A stretch of 64,000 nucleotides of DNA, from NCBI GenBank assembly GCA_012515235.1, contig JAAYYU010000124.1, positions 1 through 64,000 of the forward strand, in the 5' to 3' direction. The position numbers were made by a program, and so were the translations under genes. Below are positions 39,499 through 48,678 of the stretch, piece after piece. Source of the stretch: Candidatus Anammoximicrobium sp. Its GTDB lineage: Bacteria; Planctomycetota; Planctomycetia; Pirellulales; Pirellulaceae. Below the pieces are notes generated by a model. It saw only the letters and a list, made by a program, of their open reading frames with translations. It was not told where the DNA came from and did no database searches. How positions within the stretch are numbered: position 1 is the first letter of the stretch; each line of letters begins with the position of its first letter.

Positions 39499-41214
39499 AT
39501 GACATATCTGGTCGTAGAAAGTGGCCCCGGGTTGGGGAATCGATACGCGGTGGAAACCGATGAACTCACCATCGGCCGGCATCCGGACTGCCAAATCGCG
39601 GTCAGGGAGTCTGTTCGCGTGAGCCGGTATCACGCGCAGATCATCCGTCGAGGAGACAATTACTTCGTCAGGGACCTGTTGAGCCGCAACCACACCTATC
39701 TGAACGACCAGCGGATTGACGACACGTTGCATCCGCTCAAGGACGGCGACCGGATTCGGATTTGCGAGTTGGAGTTCCGTTTTCGTGAGCGCGATCCGGC
39801 CAAGCCGACCAAGTCCCCTTCGGCGAGCACCGTCACGGTCGGCGGCCTGTCCGGGGAAGAATCCAGCTTGAACGCCGAGTTGGTGGACGACGACGGCACC
39901 GGCAATTCGAGTTCCACGGTGCTGGCCGCCTTGGACGTCGTTAGCGGTGTGGATGGATTCGTGCAGATGACGCCCAGCTTGCAGGCGCGGATCAACGCGC
40001 TGATCGAGATCACCCGCAGTCTGGGAAACGCCTTGGCCCTGGACGAGGTGTTGCCGAAGGTGCTGAGCAGCTTGTTCAAGATCTTCCTGCAGGCCGATCG
40101 GGGGTTCATCGTGCTGCGTTCCGACGACGGCAGCCTGATCCCGCGCTGGACGAAAGCCCGCCGGGCGGGCCAGGACGAGACGATCCGGATCAGCCGCACG
40201 ATCGTGCGCCGGGTGATGGACTCGAAGGAAGCGATCCTCTCGCACGACGTCACCAAGGATGATCGTTTGGACATGAGCCAAAGCATCGCGGAACTGCGCA
40301 TTCGCTCGATGATGTGTGCCCCGCTGCTGGACTCGGAAGGCGCCGCCCTGGGCGTGCTGCAGGTGGACACGCTCGACCAGCGGAAGCGCTTTCAGCCCGA
40401 GGATCTGGAGGTGCTGACGAGCGTCGCGGTCCAGGCGGGCATCGCCGTCCACAACGCGCAGCTGCACGAGCAGGCGTTGCGGCAGAAGGCGATCGAGCAG
40501 GACCTGGAACTGGCCAAGGAGGTCCAGGAGGCCTTTCTGCCGCAAGCGTCGCCGCAGTTGGAAAATTACGACTTCTTTGCGTTTTATCGTCCCGCCAATC
40601 ACGTCGGCGGCGATTGCTACGATTATATCGACCTGCCCAACGGGCGGACGGCGGTGATCGTAGCGGACGTCGTCGGCCACGGGATTGCCGCCGCCATGAT
40701 GATGGCCAAAGTGTCCGCTGAGGCCAAGTTCTGTTTGGCCAGCGAAGCCCGCCCGGCCACCGCCATCACGATGCTGAACGAGCGGCTGAGCGCCATGGGC
40801 ATCCAGCGCTTTGTGACCTTTGTCGCAGTGATCCTGGACCCGATCAAGCACGAGGCCACCATCGTCAACGCCGGGCACATGCCGCCGATCTGGCGGCGGA
40901 AGGACGCCGCGGTCGAAGAGCCCGGAGAAGAGCTGGTCGGGATTCCGCTGGGCATCATGAAGGGACTGGAATACAACCAGAAGACGATCGTCTTGGAGCC
41001 GGGCGATGTGTTGGCGATGTACACGGACGGCATCAACGAAGCCATGAACGCCCAGGGTCAACAGTACACGATTGACAGAATCCGGGCGCACGTAAAGAAT
41101 GGCGCACCGGAACCGCACTCGATCGGGGACACGATCGTCAAGGATGTCCTGGCGCACGTCGGCACCGGGCCGCAAGCGGATGATATGTGCCTGGTGCTGC
41201 TCCGCCGAAAATAA
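39499..41214 (+). CDS. FHA-GAF-SpoIIE (PP2C-type) phosphatase signalling protein
   Basis: The 571-residue protein has three domains: FHA (about 1-95, with IGRHPDCQI and SRYHAQI), GAF (about 170-330) and a SpoIIE/RsbU-type PP2C phosphatase (about 345-570). FHA binds phosphothreonine, GAF senses a ligand or signal, and the PP2C domain would dephosphorylate a partner such as an anti-sigma-factor antagonist. Acidic metal-binding positions are visible in GGDCYDYIDL, VVADVVGHGIAAAMMMAK, MYTDGINEAM and PQADDMCLVL. A coiled linker (QKAIEQDLELAKEVQEAFLP) joins GAF and phosphatase, as in RsbU. GGGAAA precedes the ATG at 39499. No anti-sigma or STAS partner gene is nearby. Confidence 0.9.
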   Translation: MTYLVVESGPGLGNRYAVETDELTIGRHPDCQIAVRESVRVSRYHAQIIRRGDNYFVRDLLSRNHTYLNDQRIDDTLHPLKDGDRIRICELEFRFRERDPAKPTKSPSASTVTVGGLSGEESSLNAELVDDDGTGNSSSTVLAALDVVSGVDGFVQMTPSLQARINALIEITRSLGNALALDEVLPKVLSSLFKIFLQADRGFIVLRSDDGSLIPRWTKARRAGQDETIRISRTIVRRVMDSKEAILSHDVTKDDRLDMSQSIAELRIRSMMCAPLLDSEGAALGVLQVDTLDQRKRFQPEDLEVLTSVAVQAGIAVHNAQLHEQALRQKAIEQDLELAKEVQEAFLPQASPQLENYDFFAFYRPANHVGGDCYDYIDLPNGRTAVIVADVVGHGIAAAMMMAKVSAEAKFCLASEARPATAITMLNERLSAMGIQRFVTFVAVILDPIKHEATIVNAGHMPPIWRRKDAAVEEPGEELVGIPLGIMKGLEYNQKTIVLEPGDVLAMYTDGINEAMNAQGQQYTIDRIRAHVKNGAPEPHSIGDTIVKDVLAHVGTGPQADDMCLVLLRRK

Positions 41215-41238
41215 AATCGCGGTGGGGCCCGGCCGCAG

Positions 41239-41401
41239 TTGCTAGCACCAAACGCGATTTCGGCGCTTCTTGCGCGTCGTAGAGGAAGTCACCGTTTGGG
41301 TGCCGGGGTCAGGCTTACAGAATTCAATTTGGGCCGAGCAGCGTCGTAGGACGTGGCTGGCACCAAACTCGGCCAAAATTGAATTCTGTAAGCCTGACCC
41401 C
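41239..41401. repeat. Second copy of the 34-bp-arm palindromic repeat, inverted
   Basis: Positions 41305-41401 form the same 97-base palindrome as 19902-19998, with arms starting GGGGTCAGGCTTACAGAATT and a loop that matches in reverse orientation with a few differences. The segment 41239-41304 matches 20078-20144 reversed, including GCTAGCACCAAACG. The element therefore spans more than the palindrome. It lies between convergent genes. The remaining bases to 41462 hold nothing recognisable. Confidence 0.85.
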
Positions 41402-41462
41402 TTTTGCGCGACCGTGCCATCCTGGACGGCGTCTTTCCGAGTCCGTTTCTTCCTGTTGGCTC

Positions 41463-42566
41463 CTAGCGGCGTCGGCAGCGCAGGCGGCACAGCAGCTTCC
41501 GCAGTCGCGGGCAACGGGCCGGCTGGTAGCACGGGGCGGCCTTTGTCGCTTCCGGTTCCAACACGATCCAGATGTTGCGGAAGTGGACGGGATTGCCGTG
41601 GTTTTGCAGCAGGATGGGCAGCAACTCCGCGCTTTCCGGCTTGCCGGCGCCCGTCTTGGCGACGATCTCGCGGTTGTTGTGGATGGGCACGCCGTTGTGC
41701 AGCACCGTGATGCGGGCGTTGGCCAGCTTGTGGCCCTCGTCGTCAAACCGGGCGGCGGTGAACCAGATGTCGTAGGTTTGCCAGACCAGGGGCGGCAGGC
41801 ACATGTTCACGTCCGGCGCTTGTTGGCGATACAAGCCGCCGCATTCGTTGGCGACGCCTTCCAAGCCAAACGAATCCAGGATCTGCACTTCGTAGCGTTG
41901 CTGGATGTACACGCCGCTGTTGCCGCGTGCCTGGCCGGTCGCATGGGGCATGTACGGCAGGCGGAATTCGAGGTGCAGCCGGAAGTCGTGGACCGGGAGT
42001 TTGGTCGTTCCGCCCACTTGCAGCAAACCGTCATCGGTCATGGGAGCGTTGTGGAACTGGTCGGCGGACGTGCCATCGAACAACACGACCGCGCTGGGCG
42101 GCGGAGCGGCGCCCAGGGTAGGGCTGACGCGCTGTTGCCGGGTCAAGTTCCCGCGCCGCCGGGCGTCCTGGCTGTAGACCGATGCCACGTGCCCGTCCGC
42201 GATGACCGACCAGCCGTCTTCGGCGTTCAGCACCAGCACGCCGTTGTGCAGGTTTCCGGCCAGCATTTGCCGGGTGTGGCGATCCCAGCCGGAGCCGGGC
42301 AGTCCGCCGCGGTACAGCACGCCGTCGAATCGGCCGCTGCCGCGGGCGATGACTTGCAGGCCGGTCCAGATCCAGCCGCAGCGCGGTTCGCACACGCAAC
42401 CGGCGTACTCGCCTTGGTACGCATAGTCGTCGTCCGCTTGCCGCAGGTCGGTGACGGCCTGCTTGGCCGCGTCCGGCGGTGCGGCCGGTTCGCCCGCGCT
42501 CGAACTGGCCGACGCCAACAGGATGTAGGTGGCTGCCCATCCGCCCAAGAACGCGAGCCGCTGCAT
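41463..42566 (-). CDS. Secreted DUF1080 protein with unknown N-terminal domain
   Basis: The 367-residue product has a signal peptide (about 1-24). An unassigned beta-rich region (about 50-150) precedes a DUF1080 domain (about 155-345) that begins SAVVLFDGTSADQFHN and contains RGNSGVYIQQRYEVQILDSF. The latter is the core DUF1080 sequence. The C-terminal 25 residues are Cys/Arg-rich (CPRLRKLLCRLRC), an odd tail for a secreted protein. Compared with the 219-residue DUF1080 protein at 5032 it has an extra domain. The start ATG at 42566 fits the signal peptide. The gene is divergent from ubiE across 240 bases, a region that also shows a TATACT box at 42746-42751 reading toward ubiE. Confidence 0.84.
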   Translation of the reverse strand: MQRLAFLGGWAATYILLASASSSAGEPAAPPDAAKQAVTDLRQADDDYAYQGEYAGCVCEPRCGWIWTGLQVIARGSGRFDGVLYRGGLPGSGWDRHTRQMLAGNLHNGVLVLNAEDGWSVIADGHVASVYSQDARRRGNLTRQQRVSPTLGAAPPPSAVVLFDGTSADQFHNAPMTDDGLLQVGGTTKLPVHDFRLHLEFRLPYMPHATGQARGNSGVYIQQRYEVQILDSFGLEGVANECGGLYRQQAPDVNMCLPPLVWQTYDIWFTAARFDDEGHKLANARITVLHNGVPIHNNREIVAKTGAGKPESAELLPILLQNHGNPVHFRNIWIVLEPEATKAAPCYQPARCPRLRKLLCRLRCRRR

Positions 42567-42806
42567 TGTTTCCTCAATTCATGCTGGACAGAACGAAAAA
42601 AGGCCTTTTCCGGAAGGGGGACAGGCCCGCTTTGCCGGAACGGCCCCCTTGTTCGCGAACCCCTATTCAGCTTGATTCATGCCCGGCCGAGATTCAAGGG
42701 GCTGCCGCCCCGAACGCCGCCGTTTTCGGCGGGCCGGCCAGGCAGTATACTAAGCCACGTTGGCAGAAGCCGGGCTTTCGAGCCGCCAAGTTGCGATTGG
42801 AATCGT

Positions 42807-43517
42807 ATGCCTGTCGATAAATCGGATCAACGTGTCCAGCAGATGTTCGGCGAGATCGCCCCGCGGTACGACTTACTGAACCACTTGCTGTCGTGCCACG
42901 TCGATCGCTATTGGCGCTGGCGGACGGTGCGGATCGTGCAAGCGTCCACCGATCGTCCGATCCTGGACGTCTGCACGGGAACCGGGGATCTGGCGTTCGC
43001 CTTTTACCGCCGGACGCGGGGCCGGGTGCCGGTGGTGGCTGCGGATTTCTGTCCGCAGATGCTGGAAATCGGCGAGGCCAAGAAGCGGAAGGCGGGCATC
43101 GACGGGGGACTGACGTTCGTCGAAGCGGACGCGCAGCAGTTGCCTTTTGACGACGACCATTTCCAGATCGTCACCGTCGCTTTCGGGCTCCGCAATGTGG
43201 CGGACGCTGATTGCGGCCTGCGCGAGATGACCCGCGTCTGCCAGCCGGGCGGCCAGGTGGCGGTGCTGGAGTTTTCGATGCCTCAGCGTCAGCCGCTGCG
43301 CGCCGTGTACGGCTGGTACTTTCGCCGCGTTTTGCCTCGCATCGGCCAGTCGCTGATGCGCAACAGCCAGGAGGCCTACTGTTATCTGCCCAGCAGCGTG
43401 GGCGAGTTTCCCTCGGGCCAGGCGCTGGCGGACCGCCTGCGTCAGGCGGGCCTCCGCGAGGTGTGCTTGCATCCCTTGACCGGCGGGATTGCGACGTTGT
43501 ATGTCGGCCGGAAATGA
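42807..43517 (+). CDS. ubiE: Demethylmenaquinone/ubiquinone methyltransferase UbiE (MenG)
   Basis: The 236-residue enzyme carries out the last methylation in menaquinone synthesis, using S-adenosylmethionine. Motif I is ILDVCTGTGDLAFAF (about residues 52-66), and the family segments YDLLNHLLS, VAFGLRNVAD, EFSMPQ and YCYLPSSVGEFPSG are all present. The ATG at 42807 begins at the usual point for the family; the ribosome binding site is weak. A menaquinone enzyme is a natural partner for the quinol-oxidising complex encoded from 48.7 kb. The next gene (HEAT-repeat lipoprotein) is 42 bases downstream on the same strand. Confidence 0.93.
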   Translation: MPVDKSDQRVQQMFGEIAPRYDLLNHLLSCHVDRYWRWRTVRIVQASTDRPILDVCTGTGDLAFAFYRRTRGRVPVVAADFCPQMLEIGEAKKRKAGIDGGLTFVEADAQQLPFDDDHFQIVTVAFGLRNVADADCGLREMTRVCQPGGQVAVLEFSMPQRQPLRAVYGWYFRRVLPRIGQSLMRNSQEAYCYLPSSVGEFPSGQALADRLRQAGLREVCLHPLTGGIATLYVGRK

Positions 43518-43559
43518 AGAAGTCTGCCTGTTTGCCATCAGAGTTTGGGAGCACCAGCG

Positions 43560-44813
43560 ATGGATAGGGTGACGGCATGGTGGGGAATCGCCGTTTTGGT
43601 TTTCGTCCTGGGTTGCGGGTCGTCGGGACCGGCGCCGCAGAGTCCGCCTGGGCCTCCCGGGCCGGAATCAAGTAGACCGCAGCCCGGCGGGTCGGACTCC
43701 GATTCTGCAAGCCTGCAAATGCCGGCGGAATCGGCGGCGCCGGCCGCGGCGAAATCTGCCTCGCCGCCGCCGGCTTCGGTGCCCGCGGCAGCTCCCGCAC
43801 CGGTGCCTGCGTCGGCCCCCGCCTCGGCTCCCGCGGCCTCGGCGCAGCCTGAGCGGTCGGAGCCATCCGCGTCCGGCCAGTCGGAGCCGCCCCCGGCCGC
43901 CGGCGGGGGCGCAGCGCCGGGGCCGGACCAGCTGCGGTCTTGGGCTGCCGCTTTGGTGGGCAACGACGTCTCGGCGCGCGAAGCGGCGTCGGAGAGGCTG
44001 GAGCGGGTGTCGGTCGGCGGTGGGCAATCGCTGTTGTCCTTGCTTCAGGACGCGTCGCCCGACGTGCGGCGCGGCGCGGTTTTCTATTGGCTGGACCGGT
44101 TCGACCCGGCCGATGCGGCGGTGGTCGCCGCCTTGGCGAAGCGGCTGAGTGACCCCGACGCCTCGGTGCGGAAGCTGGCCCTCACGGCAGCGCAGCGGTT
44201 TCCGCTGGACACCATCGTCCAGTCGCTTCCGCAGTTGACCGCCATGCTAGGACATCCACAAGAGAGTGCCGAATCGCGGGCCGCGGCCGCGCGGCTGATC
44301 GGGACGCTGGACGCCGCGGCGCACGATGCCGTTCCCGCGCTGGCCAAGGCGGCTGCAGCAGATCCCGATCCGGCGGTGCGTTCCGCCTGTGTGTTGTCGA
44401 TCTGCCGCGCGGCTCCGGCGGCCGACGCCGTGGCGGCACTTCGGCAGGTGCTCCGGCAGGATTCCCAGGCGAATCTGCGCGGTTTGGCCGCGACGCGGTT
44501 GGGCAAGCTGGGTCAGGCCACCGCGGCGGTCGCGCCGGAGTTGGCCGAAGCGCTGGCCGACCGGGACGACGGTGTGCGGCGCAAGGCGGCAGACGCGCTG
44601 GCTTTGTCAGGTGCCGCCGCCGTCGCACCCACGATGCAGAAACTGCAGGCCCCGGACGTGGCCGTGCGGCGTTTGGCCGTGTTCGTGCTGGCGAAACTGG
44701 GACCGGACGCCAAACCCGCGCTGGAGGCGCTCCGCAAGCTTCAGCAGGATCCCGACGCGGAGATCAAGCAACTGGCCGAATTGGCCGTCCGCCGGATTGA
44801 AGGAACGCCATGA
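43560..44813 (+). CDS. HEAT-repeat lipoprotein
   Basis: The 417-residue protein begins with a lipoprotein signal: VLVFVLGC, with the lipid-acceptor Cys at residue 19. A Pro/Ala/Ser-rich linker (about 22-120) leads to a C-terminal run of about seven HEAT-like helical repeats (about 125-415), with recurring patterns such as DPDASVRKLALTAA, DPDPAVRSACVLS and DRDDGVRRKAADALAL. Such repeats bind other proteins. GGGAG lies 8 bases before the ATG at 43560. Its stop codon overlaps the start of the next gene (ATGA at 44810), so its translation is coupled to that of a PLP enzyme, an unexpected pairing. The function is unknown. Confidence 0.82.
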   Translation: MDRVTAWWGIAVLVFVLGCGSSGPAPQSPPGPPGPESSRPQPGGSDSDSASLQMPAESAAPAAAKSASPPPASVPAAAPAPVPASAPASAPAASAQPERSEPSASGQSEPPPAAGGGAAPGPDQLRSWAAALVGNDVSAREAASERLERVSVGGGQSLLSLLQDASPDVRRGAVFYWLDRFDPADAAVVAALAKRLSDPDASVRKLALTAAQRFPLDTIVQSLPQLTAMLGHPQESAESRAAAARLIGTLDAAAHDAVPALAKAAAADPDPAVRSACVLSICRAAPAADAVAALRQVLRQDSQANLRGLAATRLGKLGQATAAVAPELAEALADRDDGVRRKAADALALSGAAAVAPTMQKLQAPDVAVRRLAVFVLAKLGPDAKPALEALRKLQQDPDAEIKQLAELAVRRIEGTP

Positions 44814-45970
44814 CCGAACGGCAAGCGCCAATTCACGTGATGGAAAGCCCGCCGGGCGCCCGGTGTACGATCGACGGACGTTCGTATTTGTACTTCGGGG
44901 GCACCAGCTACCTGGGATTGCACGGCCATCCGGAGGTCATCGCTGCGGCTTGCGAGGCGACGCGGAAGTACGGAATTCACTCGGCGACCTCGCGTTCGCT
45001 GTACGGCAACACGCCGCAAGTTCTGGCCGTCGAACGGATGGCGGCCGAATTCTTCGATCTGGAAGGCGCGTTCTATTTCGCCTCCGGCTATGCCAGCAAC
45101 GCCATTCTGCTGCAGACGCTCGCGCCGCATTTCGACGTTTTGTATCTGGACGAGTCGGCGCACTACAGCGTCGCGGAAGCCGCCTTGGCGGCCCGCTTGC
45201 CGCTGGTCCGCTTTCGTCCGCGAGACGCGGAAGATCTGCAGCGCGGCCTGCGGCAGCATCTGGGAAGCAAGCAGCGGCCGTTGGTCCTGACGGACGGTGT
45301 CTCGTCGAGCCTGGGCTGCGTGGCCCCCGTCGATCGTTATTGCCAGGTCCTGGAGCCGTACGATGGGTCAGCGATTCTGGTGGACGACGCGCACGGGCTG
45401 GGGGTGATCGGCGATAACGGTCGCGGGACCTTGGAATTCTGGGGTCGGTGGTCCGGCGCCGTCAACGACGATCCGGCGGTCGCGGATCGTCCGCCGGGGC
45501 GGTTGTATGTCGGCGGGACGCTCAGCAAAGCGTTGGGCGGCTTTGGCGGGATCGTGCCGGGCAGCGCCGCGCTGTTGCGTCGAGTGCGCGCGGCGACGCA
45601 CTACTACGAAGGCGCCAGCGCCCCGCCGACGCCCGCAGCGGCCGCCTCAGCCCGCGCGCTGGAGCTGATCCGGCAGCATCCCGAACTGCGGTTGCGGTTG
45701 TGGGAGAACGTGCGCGCGGTGCGCAACGGCCTGCGGCAATTGGGTTTGTCCGTGGACGATTCGCCCGCCCCCATCGTGCCGGTCCAGGCGGGCACGGCGG
45801 AAGACATGCAGCGCTTGCAGGTCGAATTGCAGCAGCGCGGGATCATCGTTCCGTACATGGCCGCGTACAGCGGCCTGGGCTCCGCCGGCGCGCTCCGCGT
45901 GGCCGTCTTTGCCACGCACACGGACGACATGATCCAGCAGCTGCTGGAGGCGCTGCGACGCGCGCTGTGA
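44810..45970 (+). CDS. Alpha-oxoamine synthase-type PLP enzyme (KAPA synthase / serine palmitoyltransferase-like)
   Basis: The 386-residue enzyme is a fold-type I PLP protein of the alpha-oxoamine synthase group, which condenses an amino acid with an acyl thioester. Motifs are YLYFGGTSYLGLHGHPEV near the N-terminus, GYASNAILLQTL, the cofactor Asp/His in LVDDAHGLGVIG and the PLP lysine in GTLSKALGGFGG (about K240). Candidates are 8-amino-7-oxononanoate synthase (biotin), serine palmitoyltransferase (sphingolipid) or glycine C-acetyltransferase. No other biotin gene is nearby. The ATG lies inside the stop of the HEAT lipoprotein gene. The following gene is convergent after 183 bases of plain sequence. 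Confidence 0.83.
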   Translation: MTERQAPIHVMESPPGARCTIDGRSYLYFGGTSYLGLHGHPEVIAAACEATRKYGIHSATSRSLYGNTPQVLAVERMAAEFFDLEGAFYFASGYASNAILLQTLAPHFDVLYLDESAHYSVAEAALAARLPLVRFRPRDAEDLQRGLRQHLGSKQRPLVLTDGVSSSLGCVAPVDRYCQVLEPYDGSAILVDDAHGLGVIGDNGRGTLEFWGRWSGAVNDDPAVADRPPGRLYVGGTLSKALGGFGGIVPGSAALLRRVRAATHYYEGASAPPTPAAAASARALELIRQHPELRLRLWENVRAVRNGLRQLGLSVDDSPAPIVPVQAGTAEDMQRLQVELQQRGIIVPYMAAYSGLGSAGALRVAVFATHTDDMIQQLLEALRRAL

Positions 45971-46153
45971 AAACGGGCCGCTTGAAAAGGCGTGACCGCG
46001 CAGCCGCCGAAGGCCGTCCCTGCCGTGCGCCGCCGCGCGTCCTGGCCCCAGCGCAGGCGCTCGACCGCGATCATCCCAGCCGGAACTTGGGAACGAACCG
46101 GCCTGCAACGAAAGCGGGGCTCGTTCAGCCCGGCCATGCACTCCGGCAAACCG

Positions 46154-47587
46154 TCACTGATTCGCCGCCACAGCTGGACCAGATCCCAGCGTGACCGCAG
46201 ACGGCGGCACGAGCAGCCGCCACGTCCACATCACCAACACGACGACCACGGCCAGGATCACCGCCGCGTTGGTTTGATGGGCCGTCGTGATCACTGCCGG
46301 CAGCGGCGCCACGGGCAACTGGCCGGCGGTGGCCGCCAGCATTTGTGCGCTCGGCGACGCGTCCACCGGGGGCGTGCGGAAGATGAGTGCCACGATCCCC
46401 AACGTCAGCTGGACCAGGACCAGCAGGAGCAGCATCGCGCCCCCGCGGCGGAGAACTGTCCGGTTCGGATTCGAGCCCCAGGCCCTCACGCCCGCGGCCA
46501 AGGCCACCAGGGCCACCAAGGCGGCCACGGTGATGTGCGCCAGCAGGCCCGTGTCGAGTTGCCGGACCAGCGTGCCCAGCAGCGTCTGCAGCAGCACGCA
46601 GGCGACCAACAGCGTTGTAAAGAACCGGTCCGTGCCGGCAGAGAATCGGCACTCCGCGCCGATCCGGTCCGGCCAGTCGCGGGAAAGCATGACCGCCGCC
46701 GCGATCAGACTGCCGAAGACGACGTGCGCAAAGAACCCGTGGATCACGGCCAGCAGATGATTGTCGGCGGTCACGCGCAGTCCGCCCATCACGCCCTGCA
46801 GAACGACCGCGGTCAGGGCGGTCCAGAGCAGCGCGACCAGCGGTCGCCGCCGCCGGCGCGTGGCGGTGCCGTAAATCGCCAGGACCAGCGTGGCGCAGCC
46901 CACCAGCGTACCTAGCAGCCGATGCGCGTGCTCGAAAAACACACCGCCGGTCATCCGGGCCAGCGGGTACAGAAACAGGTTGGTGCCAAACGTGTTGGGC
47001 CAGTCGGGAACCGCCATGCCGGCGCGAAAGCCCGTGACGAGGCCCCCGGCGATGATCAGCAGCAGCACGGCCAGGCAGGTGATCCAGGCCAGCCCGGCCG
47101 CCCAGTTGATTTCCGGCTGTCGCAGGCCGCTGCTGGCTCGTCCCACCGCGGCCCCGATCACCGCCAGGCCGGTACTGAGCGCAAACCAGACCGGCAGCCA
47201 CAGCCACGCGCCTTCGGCCACCTGTCCGCTCTGTGGCCTGGCCAGCAGGCTGCCGAGGATCAGCAGGTTCAGCGCCGCGGAGATCAAGCCCACCCAAGCT
47301 CCACCGCGGATGCCGCGGGCCGTGTGGCGGCCGGCCACCCACCCGCCGGCGATCAGGCACACCAGCATGACGCTCACGAACACGATCGGCGGGAGCCGGG
47401 TCAGCGGCATGTGGCCGACGTAGCCCACCGCCCACATCGCAACCGTCGTCCCGAAGCTGATCGCCAGCAGATCGCCGACGCCAACCGAGGCCGCGGGGTG
47501 GCCTGTGGCTGGGGGGCGTGCGTTGGAAGCTTGGCTCTGTATACTCACGGGCTCGCCGCCTATAAAGTAGAAGTTGTCTGTCGGCAT
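46154..47587 (-). CDS. ctaA: Heme A synthase (COX15/CtaA) with extra N-terminal membrane domain
   Basis: Heme A synthase oxidises the methyl group of heme O in the membrane to make heme A for cytochrome oxidase. The 477-residue product shows about 12 membrane helices. The last eight form the CtaA core with heme-ligand His residues in FFEHAHRLLG, AVIHGFFAH, LLAHITV and TTAHQTNAA. The first four (about residues 45-160) are an extra domain that standard CtaA lacks. The start is uncertain: ATG 47587 is shown, GTG 47548 is possible, and a TTG at 47608 would touch ctaB. It is head to head with ctaB and next to the caa3 oxidase genes it serves. Confidence 0.87.
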   Translation of the reverse strand: MPTDNFYFIGGEPVSIQSQASNARPPATGHPAASVGVGDLLAISFGTTVAMWAVGYVGHMPLTRLPPIVFVSVMLVCLIAGGWVAGRHTARGIRGGAWVGLISAALNLLILGSLLARPQSGQVAEGAWLWLPVWFALSTGLAVIGAAVGRASSGLRQPEINWAAGLAWITCLAVLLLIIAGGLVTGFRAGMAVPDWPNTFGTNLFLYPLARMTGGVFFEHAHRLLGTLVGCATLVLAIYGTATRRRRRPLVALLWTALTAVVLQGVMGGLRVTADNHLLAVIHGFFAHVVFGSLIAAAVMLSRDWPDRIGAECRFSAGTDRFFTTLLVACVLLQTLLGTLVRQLDTGLLAHITVAALVALVALAAGVRAWGSNPNRTVLRRGGAMLLLLVLVQLTLGIVALIFRTPPVDASPSAQMLAATAGQLPVAPLPAVITTAHQTNAAVILAVVVVLVMWTWRLLVPPSAVTLGSGPAVAANQ

Positions 47588-47607
47588 TGTTATAGGGTTT
47601 GTGCCCA

Positions 47608-48579
47608 ATGTGCTGCAAGTGTTACCTGGAACTCGCCAAGATCCGTCTGACCGCGATGGTGCTGATCACCACGGCCGTGGGCTATCTGTTAGCCGCATCG
47701 CGGCCGCTGGCCGGCTGGGGCTTGTTGTGGACCGTGCTGGGGACGGGTTTAGCCGCGGTCGGCGCGAGCACGTTCAATCAGATCCTGGAGGTGGATCGGG
47801 ACGCGAAAATGGTGCGGACCCGCAATCGACCGTTGCCGGCGGGCCGCATTTCGCGCGGCCATGCCTTTGCGTTCGCCCTGGTGACCACGGCGGCCGGTCT
47901 GGGCGTGTTGAACGAGTTGGTCAATCCCCTGACCTCGCTGTTGGGCCTGGCCAACGTGCTGGTTTACACGTTGGTCTACACGCCGTTGAAGCCGCGGACA
48001 TCGCTCAATACGCTGGTGGGTGCGATCTGTGGAGCACTGCCGCCTGTGATGGGCTGGACGGGAGCCTCGAATGAACTGACGCTGGGGGCCGGGTTGCTTG
48101 CCGCCATCCTGTTTCTCTGGCAGGTGCCGCATTTCTTGGCGTTCAGTTGGTTGTATCGGTCGGATTACGCGCGCGCCGGCTATCGGATGTTGCCGGTGAT
48201 CGACCCTTCCGGCCGGCTGACGTGTCTGCTGATCGTCTTGTACACCCTGGCGTTGCTGCCGATGGGTTTATCGGCGACGTTTTGCGGGATGGCGGGTTAT
48301 CTGTTCGGGGCTCTGTCGCTGGTCCTTGGGGTCGGCTTCTTCCTGCTCGCCCTGCAACTTCGCGCGGCCAAAACCAACGAGAACGCTCGGCGGTTGTTTC
48401 TGGCGAGCATCATCTATCTCCCGCTGCTGTTGCTGTTTCTGGTGGCGGATGCCCGGCCGGTCGTGACCGACCCTGCGATGGCTGCACAAGCCACCCCCCG
48501 CGCTGTCGATTTGCCGCTGATAGAATTTGTCGGGGTTGTCGGGTTACGACAGGTTGAAAAACGAGCGGCGGCCGCCTAG
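47608..48579 (+). CDS. ctaB: Protoheme IX farnesyltransferase (heme O synthase, CtaB/COX10)
   Basis: The 323-residue membrane enzyme attaches a farnesyl chain to heme B to make heme O. The diagnostic prenyltransferase motif is TFNQILEVDRDAKMVRTRNR followed by PLPAGRI; the second Asp-rich region lies in the FSWLYRSDYARAGYRMLP segment. About nine membrane helices are predicted, the normal number. The ATG at 47608 lies only 20 bases from the start proposed for divergent ctaA. The C-terminal 30 residues are a cytoplasmic tail. It precedes the respiratory gene cluster by 99 bases. Confidence 0.92.
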   Translation: MCCKCYLELAKIRLTAMVLITTAVGYLLAASRPLAGWGLLWTVLGTGLAAVGASTFNQILEVDRDAKMVRTRNRPLPAGRISRGHAFAFALVTTAAGLGVLNELVNPLTSLLGLANVLVYTLVYTPLKPRTSLNTLVGAICGALPPVMGWTGASNELTLGAGLLAAILFLWQVPHFLAFSWLYRSDYARAGYRMLPVIDPSGRLTCLLIVLYTLALLPMGLSATFCGMAGYLFGALSLVLGVGFFLLALQLRAAKTNENARRLFLASIIYLPLLLLFLVADARPVVTDPAMAAQATPRAVDLPLIEFVGVVGLRQVEKRAAAA

Positions 48580-48678
48580 AATCTCTCGACTTTCGGTGTG
48601 CGCTTCACGGCCGCCCCGCCGATCAGCCGGAGGCTTGATTCCTCCTAGCATGGCTAACTCAGCGAGACAACCCCGCGC

